From a virus: a stretch of DNA of 44,980 nucleotides. The notes beneath the pieces are model-generated. The model had not been told where the DNA came from and ran no database searches. It saw nothing but the letters and a program-made list of their open reading frames with translations. The stretch lies in IMG/VR virus record IMGVR_UViG_3300028883_000072, positions 1 through 44,980 of that record. The stretch is one strand, 5' to 3'. The position numbers and the translations under genes are program-made. This document shows, piece by piece, positions 25,304 through 31,133 of this stretch; the stretch's first letter is position 1, and every line of letters starts with the position of its first letter.

Positions 25304-25475
25304 CGGCAGGATGGGGGGCTCGTATGCTAGCAGGGTTGGGGTAGTTAGCAGAGAGACCCCTTTAGGGGGATCTCTCTGCACTACCCCCTGCCATAGAGAG
25401 TACTGCCCTCCCGCCTATTGCTATACGTAAGGGGCTGGAACAGAACACCTTATAGCTTCTGTGGCCCCTCTATTT
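25304..25475 (+). ncRNA. Candidate structured RNA in the control region
   Basis: There is no open frame of note. The predicted transcript holds two large hairpins. Hairpin 1 (25330-25391) pairs GGGGTAGT with ACTACCCC and GCAGAGAGA with TCTCTCTGC, plus an outer GCAG/CTGC and an inner CCCC/GGGG, about 25 pairs. Hairpin 2 (25431-25468) pairs GGGGC/GCCCC and ACAGAA/TTCTGT and is followed by TCTATTTC, a modest terminator-like tail. As DNA, hairpin 1 is also a large imperfect palindrome that could act in replication instead. Confidence 0.4.
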
Positions 25476-25539
25476 CTGGCGATATTCGCATTTCGGCGTT
25501 TTGCACACAGAATCCCCTGGTGCGCAACGACTTAACTCG

Positions 25540-25672
25540 ATTTGCGACAGTTGTGCGACAGTTGCCATCGAACTGTCGCAAATCGGCAGTTTCGGTTTTG
25601 TAACTCGCACAATGCTATACGGTTATAAATTGCGACAGTTGCTTTTTCAACTGACGCACCTGAACTGCCGCA
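25540..25672. promoter_or_regulatory. Operator-like cluster, six copies of TGCGRCAGTT/AACTGNCGCA
   Basis: Forward copies TGCGACAGTT at 25543-25552, 25554-25563 and 25631-25640; reverse copies AACTGTCGCA at 25571-25580, AACTGACGCA at 25649-25658 and AACTGCCGCA at 25663-25672. Two pairs form inverted repeats: a perfect 13-bp one (25540-25552 with 25571-25583) and an 11-bp one with one mismatch (25631-25641 with 25648-25658). The last copy abuts the -35 box at 25674. This looks like a cooperative repressor array controlling the rightward early promoter. Confidence 0.85.
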
Positions 25673-25673
25673 T

Positions 25674-25702
25674 TTGACAGGGATTCGGGGGTGGTGTAGG
25701 GT
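25674..25702 (+). promoter_or_regulatory. Rightward early promoter next to operator array
   Basis: Perfect -35 TTGACA (25674-25679), a 17-base spacer and weak -10 TAGGGT (25697-25702). The ATG of the first rightward gene is only five bases downstream, so the mRNA would be leaderless or nearly so. The weak -10 suggests dependence on an activator. Confidence 0.55.
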
Positions 25703-25707
25703 TCTGC

Positions 25708-26022
25708 ATGGAAGAGATCTACCGTGAGCTTTTCGACGAGCTGGAGACCTGCCGACAGGAGGTTGCTCTCATCCCCGCACCGGACCAGCGGCACTCTGGG
25801 CACATGGTCCGTATTGCGGTTTCCTGGAACCCGGACTGGTATCGCGACCTCTGTGCCTCATACCCGTCGCGTCGGAAACGGGCGAGGAGGAAGAGCGACA
25901 CGCGGGTGAAGCGGCGGAGCATCTTGCAGGCACTGCGCCGGCTTGCGGCCGGGTTGGAGTCCCGGTCTCTTTACGCGGCGGACCTGGTTGCGATTGCGGA
26001 TTCCCGATTTGTTCCGTTTTGA
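25708..26022 (+). CDS. First rightward early gene, basic protein (104 aa)
   Basis: The ATG at 25708 has no ribosome site and lies at the predicted transcription start. An acidic helix (EEIYRELFDELETCRQEV) is followed by an Arg/Lys-rich central stretch (SRRKRARRKSDTRVKRRS) and a C-terminal helix pair. The basic centre suggests nucleic-acid binding. No family recognised; it could be an early regulator acting on the adjacent operators. Confidence 0.6.
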   Translation: MEEIYRELFDELETCRQEVALIPAPDQRHSGHMVRIAVSWNPDWYRDLCASYPSRRKRARRKSDTRVKRRSILQALRRLAAGLESRSLYAADLVAIADSRFVPF

Positions 26023-26028
26023 GCCCAC

Positions 26029-26057
26029 TTGACTTCTCATCCCTGAACCTGTAAATT
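26029..26057 (+). promoter_or_regulatory. Early promoter, copy 1 of a repeated type
   Basis: -35 TTGACT (26029-26034), a 17-base spacer and -10 TAAATT (26052-26057). The flanking bases (CCCACTTGACTT and GTAAATTCGCCTC) closely match the promoter at 27829-27857, so both belong to one duplicated promoter family. Confidence 0.7.
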
Positions 26058-26087
26058 CGCCTCGGAAACAGGTCAGAAAGGAGCAGC

Positions 26088-26144
26088 ATGTGGCACTACT
26101 TGAACGACGACTCAGAACTCTGCATCTGTTCGCAGGTAGCTTGA
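26088..26144 (+). CDS. 18-residue leader peptide candidate
   Basis: AAAGGAG lies a few bases before ATG 26088. The peptide is MWHYLNDDSELCICSQVA, and its TGA overlaps the -35 box of the next promoter. The ribosome site is good, but the ORF is too short for composition to support it. It could be a regulatory leader ahead of the HNH gene or a chance reading. Confidence 0.3.
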   Translation: MWHYLNDDSELCICSQVA

Positions 26145-26168
26145 CTAATCGCGCAAGCCTTGTATAGT
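26141..26168 (+). promoter_or_regulatory. Promoter upstream of the HNH gene
   Basis: -35 TTGACT (26141-26146), a 16-base spacer and a good -10 TATAGT (26163-26168), followed by AAGGAGG six bases before ATG 26191. Confidence 0.6.
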
Positions 26169-26190
26169 AGGGCAACCAAGGAGGTGCTAA

Positions 26191-26604
26191 ATGGCGAATG
26201 TGCGAAAAGACTACAGCAAGGCGGTGAAGCTGTATGAATCGGGTCTGTCAATTGGCGATGTCGCGGACTACTACGGGATGACAAGACAGGGCATGTGGGA
26301 CATCCTTCGTCGCAGAACAAGCCTTCGTCCACAGAAGCGGATTGGCAGCCAGAACCATTTCTGGCGCGGCGGAACGCGAGCTTCCGACCAAGCGCAGAAC
26401 CTCGCAGAGAAGGCCCTGCAACGCGGCGTGATCGCGCGGCCTGGAACTTGTGAGAAGTGCGGGAAGGCCGGCACGTTCTCAGATGGAAGGACGGCAATCC
26501 AAGGCCATCATGACGACTATAGCGAGCCGCTCAAGGTGCGCTGGCTTTGCCAGGTATGCCACCACGAATGGCACAAGCGACACCGAGCAAAGGGCACAAA
26601 GTAA
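26191..26604 (+). CDS. HTH plus HNH-like zinc-finger nuclease (137 aa)
   Basis: An N-terminal helix-turn-helix (AVKLYESGLSIGDVADYYGMTRQGMWDILRRRT) resembles recombinase/invertase-type HTHs. The C-terminal half has CEKCGKAGTF, then IQGHHDDYSEPLKVRWLC and VCHHEWHKRH, the zinc-bound HNH-like layout of small phage proteins often annotated as HNH endonucleases. It lies directly upstream of the broken methyltransferase, and its TAA overlaps a downstream ATG (TAATG). Possible roles are a homing endonuclease or a restriction partner; catalytic competence is not certain. Confidence 0.7.
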   Translation: MANVRKDYSKAVKLYESGLSIGDVADYYGMTRQGMWDILRRRTSLRPQKRIGSQNHFWRGGTRASDQAQNLAEKALQRGVIARPGTCEKCGKAGTFSDGRTAIQGHHDDYSEPLKVRWLCQVCHHEWHKRHRAKGTK

Positions 26605-27854
26605 TGGGGTGGTCATGTATACCTTGCACTTATTCGCAGGAGCCGGAGGAGGAATCCTCGGAGACATACTCCTTGGGCACACTCCAATCGGAGCTGTCGA
26701 AATTGAAGAGTATCCCCGACGAGTTCTGCTGCAAAGACAACTTGACGGGATTCTTCCGGTCTTTCCCATTTGGGACGACGTTACGACGTTCCGCGCCGAC
26801 AACCCAGAAACCGCAGGATTCTTTACCAGAGCAAAGGAGGTGTCAAGGGAACTCGTCGTATGCGGCGGGTTCCCGTAGCTGTGCCAAGACATTAGTGCTG
26901 CAGGGAGAGGTGCAGGGCTGGAGGGCAAAAGGTCGGGGCTCTGGTCGGAAATGGCGAGGGTGGTCAGCGAAGTTAGACCTCGATACGTCTTCGTGGAAAA
27001 TAGCCCAATGCTTACCGGACGAGGACTTAACGTCGTGCTTATGGACCTGGCCAAGCTGGGGTATGATGCGCGATGGGGTGTGTACTCCGCTGCCGACGCC
27101 GGTGCTCCACACCTGCGGAAACGGATCTGGATTGTGGCCGACTCCGACAGCGTCTGAGGAAGTACAGGCAAAGCGCCTTGGCGGCTGCCAAGAGGTCTAC
27201 ATTGACACTACTGGAAAACCGCGCAGAAGGATGCCGACAGGAGGAAGCGCGAGTATGGGTTTGGGGAAGATGGCAGCAACTGGCATGTGGCCGACGCCGA
27301 CAGCGTCCGCCGGCGGGCCAGAGCCGGAAGGAAGGACGGGTCGGAAGCTGGCAACGGTAGTGGCGAAATGGCCGACGCTGACAGCGCAGGATGCGAAGAA
27401 CAACGGATCCCCGTCGCAGATGCAGCGGAACTCGCTGCCGCTGAATGCGAAGGTGAAGATGCTCCCGACGCCTCGGTCGGAGGACAGCCAGTGTGCGGGA
27501 GGGCACAGGGGGAGGGACGATACGCTCTACGGCATGGTCTGCAAGCCGAAGAGTGGCAAAACGGGATCCCCTGGCCAACTGAACCCGACGTGGGTGGAAC
27601 TTCTCATGGGCTGGCCTGAGAACTGGACTTGTCTCGACCCGCTACAATGCAGGTGGAATGGTCAGGAGACATGGCCAGAAGACTGGGAGGATGGAGTTCC
27701 GCGCATCGCAACCGGTGTCAAGGACCGTGTGAGCAGATTGAAGGCCATTGGCAACGGCCAAGTTCCAGCAGTGGCGGCGCTCGCATGGCGGGAACTTAGC
27801 CGCAGTTCCACAGTGCCGTACCGTCCACTTGACTTATTCTCTTGGAACCCGTAA
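26604..27854 (+). CDS. Overlapping-frame ORF with methyltransferase C-terminal (target-recognition/motif X) sequence
   Basis: A 416-residue frame opens at ATG 26604 (TAATG overlap with the HNH stop, AAAGGG upstream) and is uninterrupted. Its first 120 residues look like an out-of-frame reading of the methyltransferase. From about 26966 it reads like the variable C-terminal region of phage C5 methyltransferases: DLDTSSWKIAQ, WPSWGMMRDG, repeated WPTPTAS, QLNPTWVELLMGWPENWT, and finally RVSRLKAIGNGQVPAVAALAW, which is motif X. A working enzyme would need the upstream frame joined to this one by a frameshift. It could be a translated remnant or separate subunit; coding is uncertain in the first half. 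Confidence 0.5.
   Translation: MGWSCIPCTYSQEPEEESSETYSLGTLQSELSKLKSIPDEFCCKDNLTGFFRSFPFGTTLRRSAPTTQKPQDSLPEQRRCQGNSSYAAGSRSCAKTLVLQGEVQGWRAKGRGSGRKWRGWSAKLDLDTSSWKIAQCLPDEDLTSCLWTWPSWGMMRDGVCTPLPTPVLHTCGNGSGLWPTPTASEEVQAKRLGGCQEVYIDTTGKPRRRMPTGGSASMGLGKMAATGMWPTPTASAGGPEPEGRTGRKLATVVAKWPTLTAQDAKNNGSPSQMQRNSLPLNAKVKMLPTPRSEDSQCAGGHRGRDDTLYGMVCKPKSGKTGSPGQLNPTWVELLMGWPENWTCLDPLQCRWNGQETWPEDWEDGVPRIATGVKDRVSRLKAIGNGQVPAVAALAWRELSRSSTVPYRPLDLFSWNP
26615..27157 (+). pseudogene. C5-cytosine methyltransferase, N-terminal and middle parts, interrupted by TAG in motif IV
   Basis: The frame from ATG 26615 reads YTLHLFAGAGGGILGD (motif I), then RADNPETAGFF and ELVVCGGFP, and hits TAG at 26876-26878. 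The same frame then resumes CQDISAAGRGAGLEGKRSG, RPRYVFVENSP (motif VI), LGYDARWGVYSAADAGAPHL with RKRIWIVAD (motif VIII), ending at TGA 27155-27157. The catalytic motif should read PCQ; here six bases (TAGCTG) sit between the Pro and Cys codons. TAG is used as an ordinary stop elsewhere in the genome, so this is probably a knocked-out gene or a sequencing or strain variant. The target-recognition part lies in another frame (next entry). Confidence 0.85.
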
Positions 27855-27857
27855 ATT
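27829..27857 (+). promoter_or_regulatory. Early promoter, copy 2, leaderless configuration
   Basis: -35 TTGACT (27829-27834), a 17-base spacer and -10 TAAATT (27852-27857). It matches the 26029-26057 promoter in and around both boxes. ATG 27864 begins six bases after the -10 box and has no ribosome site, so the transcript should start at or next to the start codon. Confidence 0.7.
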
Positions 27858-27863
27858 CACCTC

Positions 27864-28196
27864 ATGAAGCGCCAAGAAGTTGCAAAGCTCGCCAGGGAAA
27901 GCGGCCTGCGAAAGGCCGAAGTGGTGTCTGACATTGACAGCCCAGTCGCAATCAGCGGCACCCCCGGGTTGTCGATAGCGGTGAGGCGTACCGAGTCGAT
28001 CCGGCCATACGACCACCTGCAAGCAATCGAGGACCAGGCGCCCCGCGGGACAGTTCCCGTGCTGGCGGTTCGACGCTCTCGACGAAAGTGGCTGGTTGTG
28101 ATGGATGCCAGGGAGTTCTTTGGTCTGGCAGCAAAAGTGGTGTCGAAGGGACGCACAAGGAGTGACTGTGGACCCGGAAGAGACGCTGGAACATGA
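27864..28196 (+). CDS. Small basic protein with resolvase-like C-terminal segment (110 aa)
   Basis: The N-terminus MKRQEVAKLARESGLRKAEVV looks like a DNA-binding helix pair. The segment GTVPVLAVRRSRRKWLVVMDAREFFGLA resembles the last strand-helix of small phage resolvase/VRR-type nucleases, but no catalytic D...ExK is visible before it. It may be a reduced DNA-binding protein. Expressed from its own promoter immediately upstream; its 3' end overlaps the next gene by 29 bases. Confidence 0.55.
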   Translation: MKRQEVAKLARESGLRKAEVVSDIDSPVAISGTPGLSIAVRRTESIRPYDHLQAIEDQAPRGTVPVLAVRRSRRKWLVVMDAREFFGLAAKVVSKGRTRSDCGPGRDAGT

Positions 28197-28458
28197 TGTC
28201 GACAACTTGACGTCAGCGGACGTTCTGTACGTCGTGTACCGGGTCATCGAGTCGGTTGGCCGGGATCCGGTGCGGCTTTCTGTTCTCGGGGAGGTGCTCA
28301 AAGACCGCTGTCTCAAAGTCGAACGGGGGGATATCGCAAGGTGGGCTCGCCGGCTCGGGCGGGATCCAAGATGTGTCCGGTTCCATCTGGACGCGATGGA
28401 TCGCGACGAGGTGCTCGGATCGTTCGTTAATTTGAGGGGGACGGGGCATGGCGGGTAG
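28168..28458 (+). CDS. Small protein, unknown, winged-helix-like (96 aa)
   Basis: GTG at 28168 was chosen because AAGGAG lies seven bases upstream; no ATG fits. The product DVDNLTSADVLYVVYRVIE, then LGEVLKDRCLKVERGDIARWARRLG and CVRFHLDAMDRDEVLG, looks like a helical DNA-binding or regulatory domain. No family assigned. It overlaps the next gene by 11 bases. Confidence 0.55.
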   Translation: MDPEETLEHDVDNLTSADVLYVVYRVIESVGRDPVRLSVLGEVLKDRCLKVERGDIARWARRLGRDPRCVRFHLDAMDRDEVLGSFVNLRGTGHGG

Positions 28459-28867
28459 GTGGTGCTCTGTGATCTTCAAGACCCGGCGGTTCAAGATCAA
28501 GGCCCGTTTGGCCGAGTGGGCTGCGCTGGGGAAGAAACCGTTCTACATGCGGATGGCGCGGATGGATCTGGTTGAGCTGCTGTGGGTGGCCTGCGAGGAG
28601 CTGAGTCCGGAGAATCCGGTCGGGGCCTACCACCGGATCCGCAGTATTCGACGGGACTTCCTGACGCACGAGTACTACCCGGCATTCGAGACAGGGTCTC
28701 TGCCGAAGAGCGGATACTTCGACCGCGGGCCGAAGAAGGAGAAGTGGCTGGAGCTCAAACACTACTTCGATAAGCTCAGCGAGGAGGAAGCGATCTTTCT
28801 TGAGCGCCGGGAGCTGAAGAAGCGGGCTATGGCGGAGGGGGCGGAGATAATTCGTATCGGAGATTGA
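28448..28867 (+). CDS. Early protein, unknown (139 aa)
   Basis: The protein is basic, with two long helices (RRFKIKARLAEWAALGKK, MDLVELLWVACEELS) and a charged coiled C-terminus (EEEAIFLERRELKKRAM). It overlaps the previous gene, and its stop overlaps the -35 box of the RNA promoter at 28864. No known motif. Confidence 0.6.
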   Translation: MAGRWCSVIFKTRRFKIKARLAEWAALGKKPFYMRMARMDLVELLWVACEELSPENPVGAYHRIRSIRRDFLTHEYYPAFETGSLPKSGYFDRGPKKEKWLELKHYFDKLSEEEAIFLERRELKKRAMAEGAEIIRIGD

Positions 28868-28891
28868 CACCGGTGGTTAGAGTGGTAATTT
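28864..28891 (+). promoter_or_regulatory. Promoter for candidate small RNA
   Basis: -35 TTGACA (28864-28869), a 16-base spacer and -10 TAATTT (28886-28891). No gene with a ribosome site begins before the terminator-like hairpin at 28943-29024. Confidence 0.6.
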
Positions 28892-28897
28892 GAGTAC

Positions 28898-29024
28898 AGT
28901 GGCTGTGGAAAGCCGAATGGAGCAAGACGTGATCACAACCCAGGCAGTCCCGCGCAGATCGGTTCCCCGGCCGCCCCCGGGGCGCTCCCCGAATTTCCAC
29001 TCTGCGCAGGACTGCCTTTTCTTT
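28898..29024 (+). ncRNA. Candidate phage small RNA (about 127 nt)
   Basis: It starts about seven bases after the -10 box. The first 45 bases are unstructured-looking. Then GGCAGTCCCGCGCAGA (28943-28958) pairs with 29001-29016 over 16 positions with one mismatch, enclosing a 42-base GC-rich loop that holds a perfect CGGGG-CGCT-CCCCG hairpin (28978-28991). TTTTCTTT follows at once, as in an intrinsic terminator. A 72-codon frame from a TTG crosses this region but has no ribosome site. Confidence 0.55.
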
Positions 29025-29045
29025 GGTCCCCGGCATGCAGTAGGA

Positions 29046-29093
29046 GAGCCCCCGGCTCGGTGTTTTTCTGCTTCTGCCGGGGGCCTCTTATTT
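29046..29093 (+). terminator. Second terminator-like hairpin
   Basis: GAGCCCCCGGC (29046-29056) pairs with GCCGGGGGCCTC (29076-29087) with one bulge, followed by TTATTT. It stands 22 bases after the first terminator-like element and just before the ribosome site AGGAGGGCAGG of the 29109 gene. Confidence 0.6.
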
Positions 29094-29108
29094 CAGGAGG
29101 GCAGGTAG

Positions 29109-30011
29109 ATGATGCTGAAAACACTGAAAGTGTATTGCCAAACAGGGGTAGAAGACCCCGATGTGTGGGATAGGATGGAGTCGGAGTTTAACGCCGCGAT
29201 TGCCGAGCGGGACGCGCTTATCGCGTGTCGTGACAACCTGCTGCGCGGGATGGAGGTTGAGCATGTAGACGAATTTATCGCACGTGCAAAACCTGGGGAC
29301 TATTTGGCCCTTGCGAAACGGATCTGCGAGAGAACCAAGGAGCTGCGGGTCGAGCGGGACCGGCTCAAGATGCAACTTGAGCAGCAGAAGCCGTACCTAC
29401 TCCCGTCCGAACTGTGCGACCGCGACGGGGTACAGTGCTGCCACTGCTGTGACCGTATCGAATGCGACGATAACACGTCGCCGAGCAAACAGCGCATCGC
29501 AGAGCTGGAGGCGAAGTTGCTCGACTGCGAGATGTCCGCAAACGCCCATATCATTGCCAACCGCGAGCAAGAACAACGGTTGATCCGACAGGATTACCTG
29601 CTTGCGAACGCAAACAAGCGCATCGCGGAGCTGGAAAACGAGAATCTGCGGCTGAAGCGATCTGAGGACTACTCGGTCGGCGTGATCGAACGGGCGCATG
29701 CCCGCATGGCTGAGTTGCAGGAGGCGGAGGCGGCTGTGGAGCGGTGTAGGGAGGTGGTCAAGGAGCTGTTTCGCCTGGGGTTCGTCTCTCAAGCTGCGCT
29801 ACTCCTAAGAGCCCTCTCCCCCGCCCCGGCAAACGACCTCAAGGAGCACTGCGAATGGGCGGCAGAGGAAGTAGCTAAGATGCCGAAATGGAAGCAGACG
29901 GTGCTCGGTGGGGCGCCAACCACCTACTCAGGGCAGTGCAAGCATGGTCGAGCTATGGGCATGCCTTGTAAAGAGTGCGGACGGCCACAAAGCGGAGACT
30001 GGAGAAAGTAG
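29109..30011 (+). CDS. Coiled-coil protein with Cys-rich insert (300 aa)
   Basis: Two ATGs at 29109/29112 follow AGGAGG. The protein is mainly coiled coil (ERDALIACRDNLL; KQRIAELEAKLLDCEM; KRIAELENENLRLKR), interrupted near residue 110 by CCHCCDRIEC and closing with CKHGRAMGMPCKECG, both possible zinc sites. This composition is common in phage early proteins of unknown function. It may scaffold other proteins; no enzyme motif is visible. Confidence 0.65.
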   Translation: MMLKTLKVYCQTGVEDPDVWDRMESEFNAAIAERDALIACRDNLLRGMEVEHVDEFIARAKPGDYLALAKRICERTKELRVERDRLKMQLEQQKPYLLPSELCDRDGVQCCHCCDRIECDDNTSPSKQRIAELEAKLLDCEMSANAHIIANREQEQRLIRQDYLLANANKRIAELENENLRLKRSEDYSVGVIERAHARMAELQEAEAAVERCREVVKELFRLGFVSQAALLLRALSPAPANDLKEHCEWAAEEVAKMPKWKQTVLGGAPTTYSGQCKHGRAMGMPCKECGRPQSGDWRK

Positions 30012-30018
30012 CAAGGCG

Positions 30019-30282
30019 ATGACTGACACCGAAGTAATCAATGCAGTCGAGCAGAAGCTCAGGAAGGCCAGCAACTGGCGCTTACGGCAACAACTCGGAA
30101 TTCTGACCGAGCTGCTGACCAACGAGATAGGGTCGTGCCCTTATCAGTTGGAGGATCGGCGATACCGAGACGCAGCCGATTACCTCGTCGCCGCGCACAG
30201 CACGATAGTCAGGCTGCATGCGTTGATGGATGCCGAATTTCCCGAGATCCTGGAGTTTGAGAAGGAGCAAGACGATGAGTGA
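30019..30282 (+). CDS. Small helical protein, unknown (87 aa)
   Basis: ATG at 30019 (MTDTEVINAVEQKLRKAS) is preferred to an upstream in-frame ATG inside the previous gene. The product is acidic and helical, with YRDAADYLVAAHSTIVRLHALMD. It overlaps the next gene by eight bases. No family recognised. Confidence 0.6.
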   Translation: MTDTEVINAVEQKLRKASNWRLRQQLGILTELLTNEIGSCPYQLEDRRYRDAADYLVAAHSTIVRLHALMDAEFPEILEFEKEQDDE

Positions 30283-30478
30283 ACTTGAACAGCCCAAACC
30301 ATGCCCGCACTGCGGAGCATCGGCCGTCCGGTGGGCACCGGATGGCGTGCCACACAACACCATCATCTGCACCGAATGTGAAGCAGAGATGGCCGACTGT
30401 GAGACCTGGGAAGAATGCCTGGAACAGTGGAACCGCCGCGCGGAAGACCAGCCGCCAGCCGGAAAGGATGGGGGATGA
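30275..30478 (+). CDS. Lar-family restriction-alleviation-like zinc protein (67 aa)
   Basis: ATG at 30275 overlaps the upstream gene, with AAGGAG before it. PCPHCGASAV, ICTECEAEM and CETWEECLEQWNRRA follow the Lar layout exactly: two CxxC pairs, then a helix ending in W-N-R. Lar proteins were named for lessening type I restriction in a Rac prophage; most phage members are untested. A second, longer Lar-like gene is on the leftward arm. Confidence 0.78.
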   Translation: MSELEQPKPCPHCGASAVRWAPDGVPHNTIICTECEAEMADCETWEECLEQWNRRAEDQPPAGKDGG

Positions 30479-30765
30479 ACACCGCACTTGTGCTTAAACG
30501 AGTCGAAAACGAAAGACTCAGACAGGACAACAGGTGGGGAGAGCAAAACCACGATCCGCATCTCTGGTTGTCCATCCTCGGGGAAGAAGTGGGGGAGGCA
30601 AACAAGGCAGCACTTGAGGGCGACGGAGTCGAATACTGCCGGGAACTTATTCAGGTTGCCGCAGTAGCTGTTGCGACGGTCGAATGCTTCTACCGGCTCA
30701 AAGACCCGATTGAGTCCGCAACAGAAAAGCAGCTTGAACTGTTGAGGCGGAAAGGAGAAGAGTGA
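30475..30765 (+). CDS. MazG-like NTP pyrophosphohydrolase (96 aa)
   Basis: ATG at 30475 overlaps the Lar stop (ATGA). VLKRVENERLRQDNRWGEQ, then LSILGEEVGEANKAALEGDG and YCRELIQVAAVAVATVECF show the all-alpha NTP-PPase pattern, with the metal-binding EExGE followed by a later helix Glu. Phage MazG-like enzymes cleave (d)NTPs or alarmones and are thought to adjust nucleotide pools or host stress signalling. Confidence 0.8.
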   Translation: MNTALVLKRVENERLRQDNRWGEQNHDPHLWLSILGEEVGEANKAALEGDGVEYCRELIQVAAVAVATVECFYRLKDPIESATEKQLELLRRKGEE

Positions 30766-30992
30766 TGAATGACGCGCTGGATTGGGCGATGCTGCTTGCC
30801 GGATTCGTTTTGGGGATGCTGGTCACACTCTGCGTCAACACAATTGCCTGGGAGAAAGATGCTGTGGCACGAGGATTTGCCGACTATCACATTGTCGAGT
30901 GCGGGAGAGCGAAATGGAGGTGGAACGAGAGGCAGAGACCCTTAGAGACCGACCAGGATGAGCCTCCGCCAGCCAGGGAAGGGGGTAAGTGA
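30765..30992 (+). CDS. Small membrane protein with conserved GFADY..W.W tail (75 aa)
   Basis: ATG at 30765 overlaps the previous stop, with GGAG upstream. One transmembrane span (AMLLAGFVLGMLVTLCVNTIA) is followed by AVARGFADYHIVECGRAKWRW, a tail seen in many small phage membrane proteins. The function of the family is unknown. Confidence 0.65.
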   Translation: MNDALDWAMLLAGFVLGMLVTLCVNTIAWEKDAVARGFADYHIVECGRAKWRWNERQRPLETDQDEPPPAREGGK

Positions 30993-31132
30993 TGAGTCCA
31001 AACAACGCAAGATTCAGAGCTCGTGTTGGAGGACATGTTAGCAGGCTTAAAGCAATTGGCAACAGACAAGTGCCCGCTTGCGCAGCGCTCGCATGGACTG
31101 AATTGCTGTGGAAACCAAAGGAGAGGCCATAG
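30992..31132 (+). CDS. 46-residue methyltransferase motif-X peptide
   Basis: ATG at 30992 overlaps the previous TGA by one base (TGATG), and the stop TAG precedes the next ATG by one base. The core VSRLKAIGNRQVPACAALAW, extended to 24 residues, matches the C-terminus of the methyltransferase-like ORF ending at 27854 at 20 of 24 positions, including the IGNxQVP signature of C5-methyltransferase motif X. Most base differences fall in third positions, so both copies have been kept as protein. It carries none of the other catalytic motifs. It may be the remnant of a second methyltransferase or a trans-acting piece. Confidence 0.65.
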   Translation: MSPNNARFRARVGGHVSRLKAIGNRQVPACAALAWTELLWKPKERP

Positions 31133-31133
31133 G

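Noticed and set aside
26876-26878. Recoding of TAG as an amino acid
   Set aside because: Several other genes here end in TAG at sensible positions (for example 7390, 11954, 16101 and 31132), and read-through would still leave two extra residues in the PCQ motif.
28890-29108. A 72-residue frame starting with TTG
   Set aside because: No ribosome site, and it runs through two terminator-like hairpins; the region is better read as an RNA gene.
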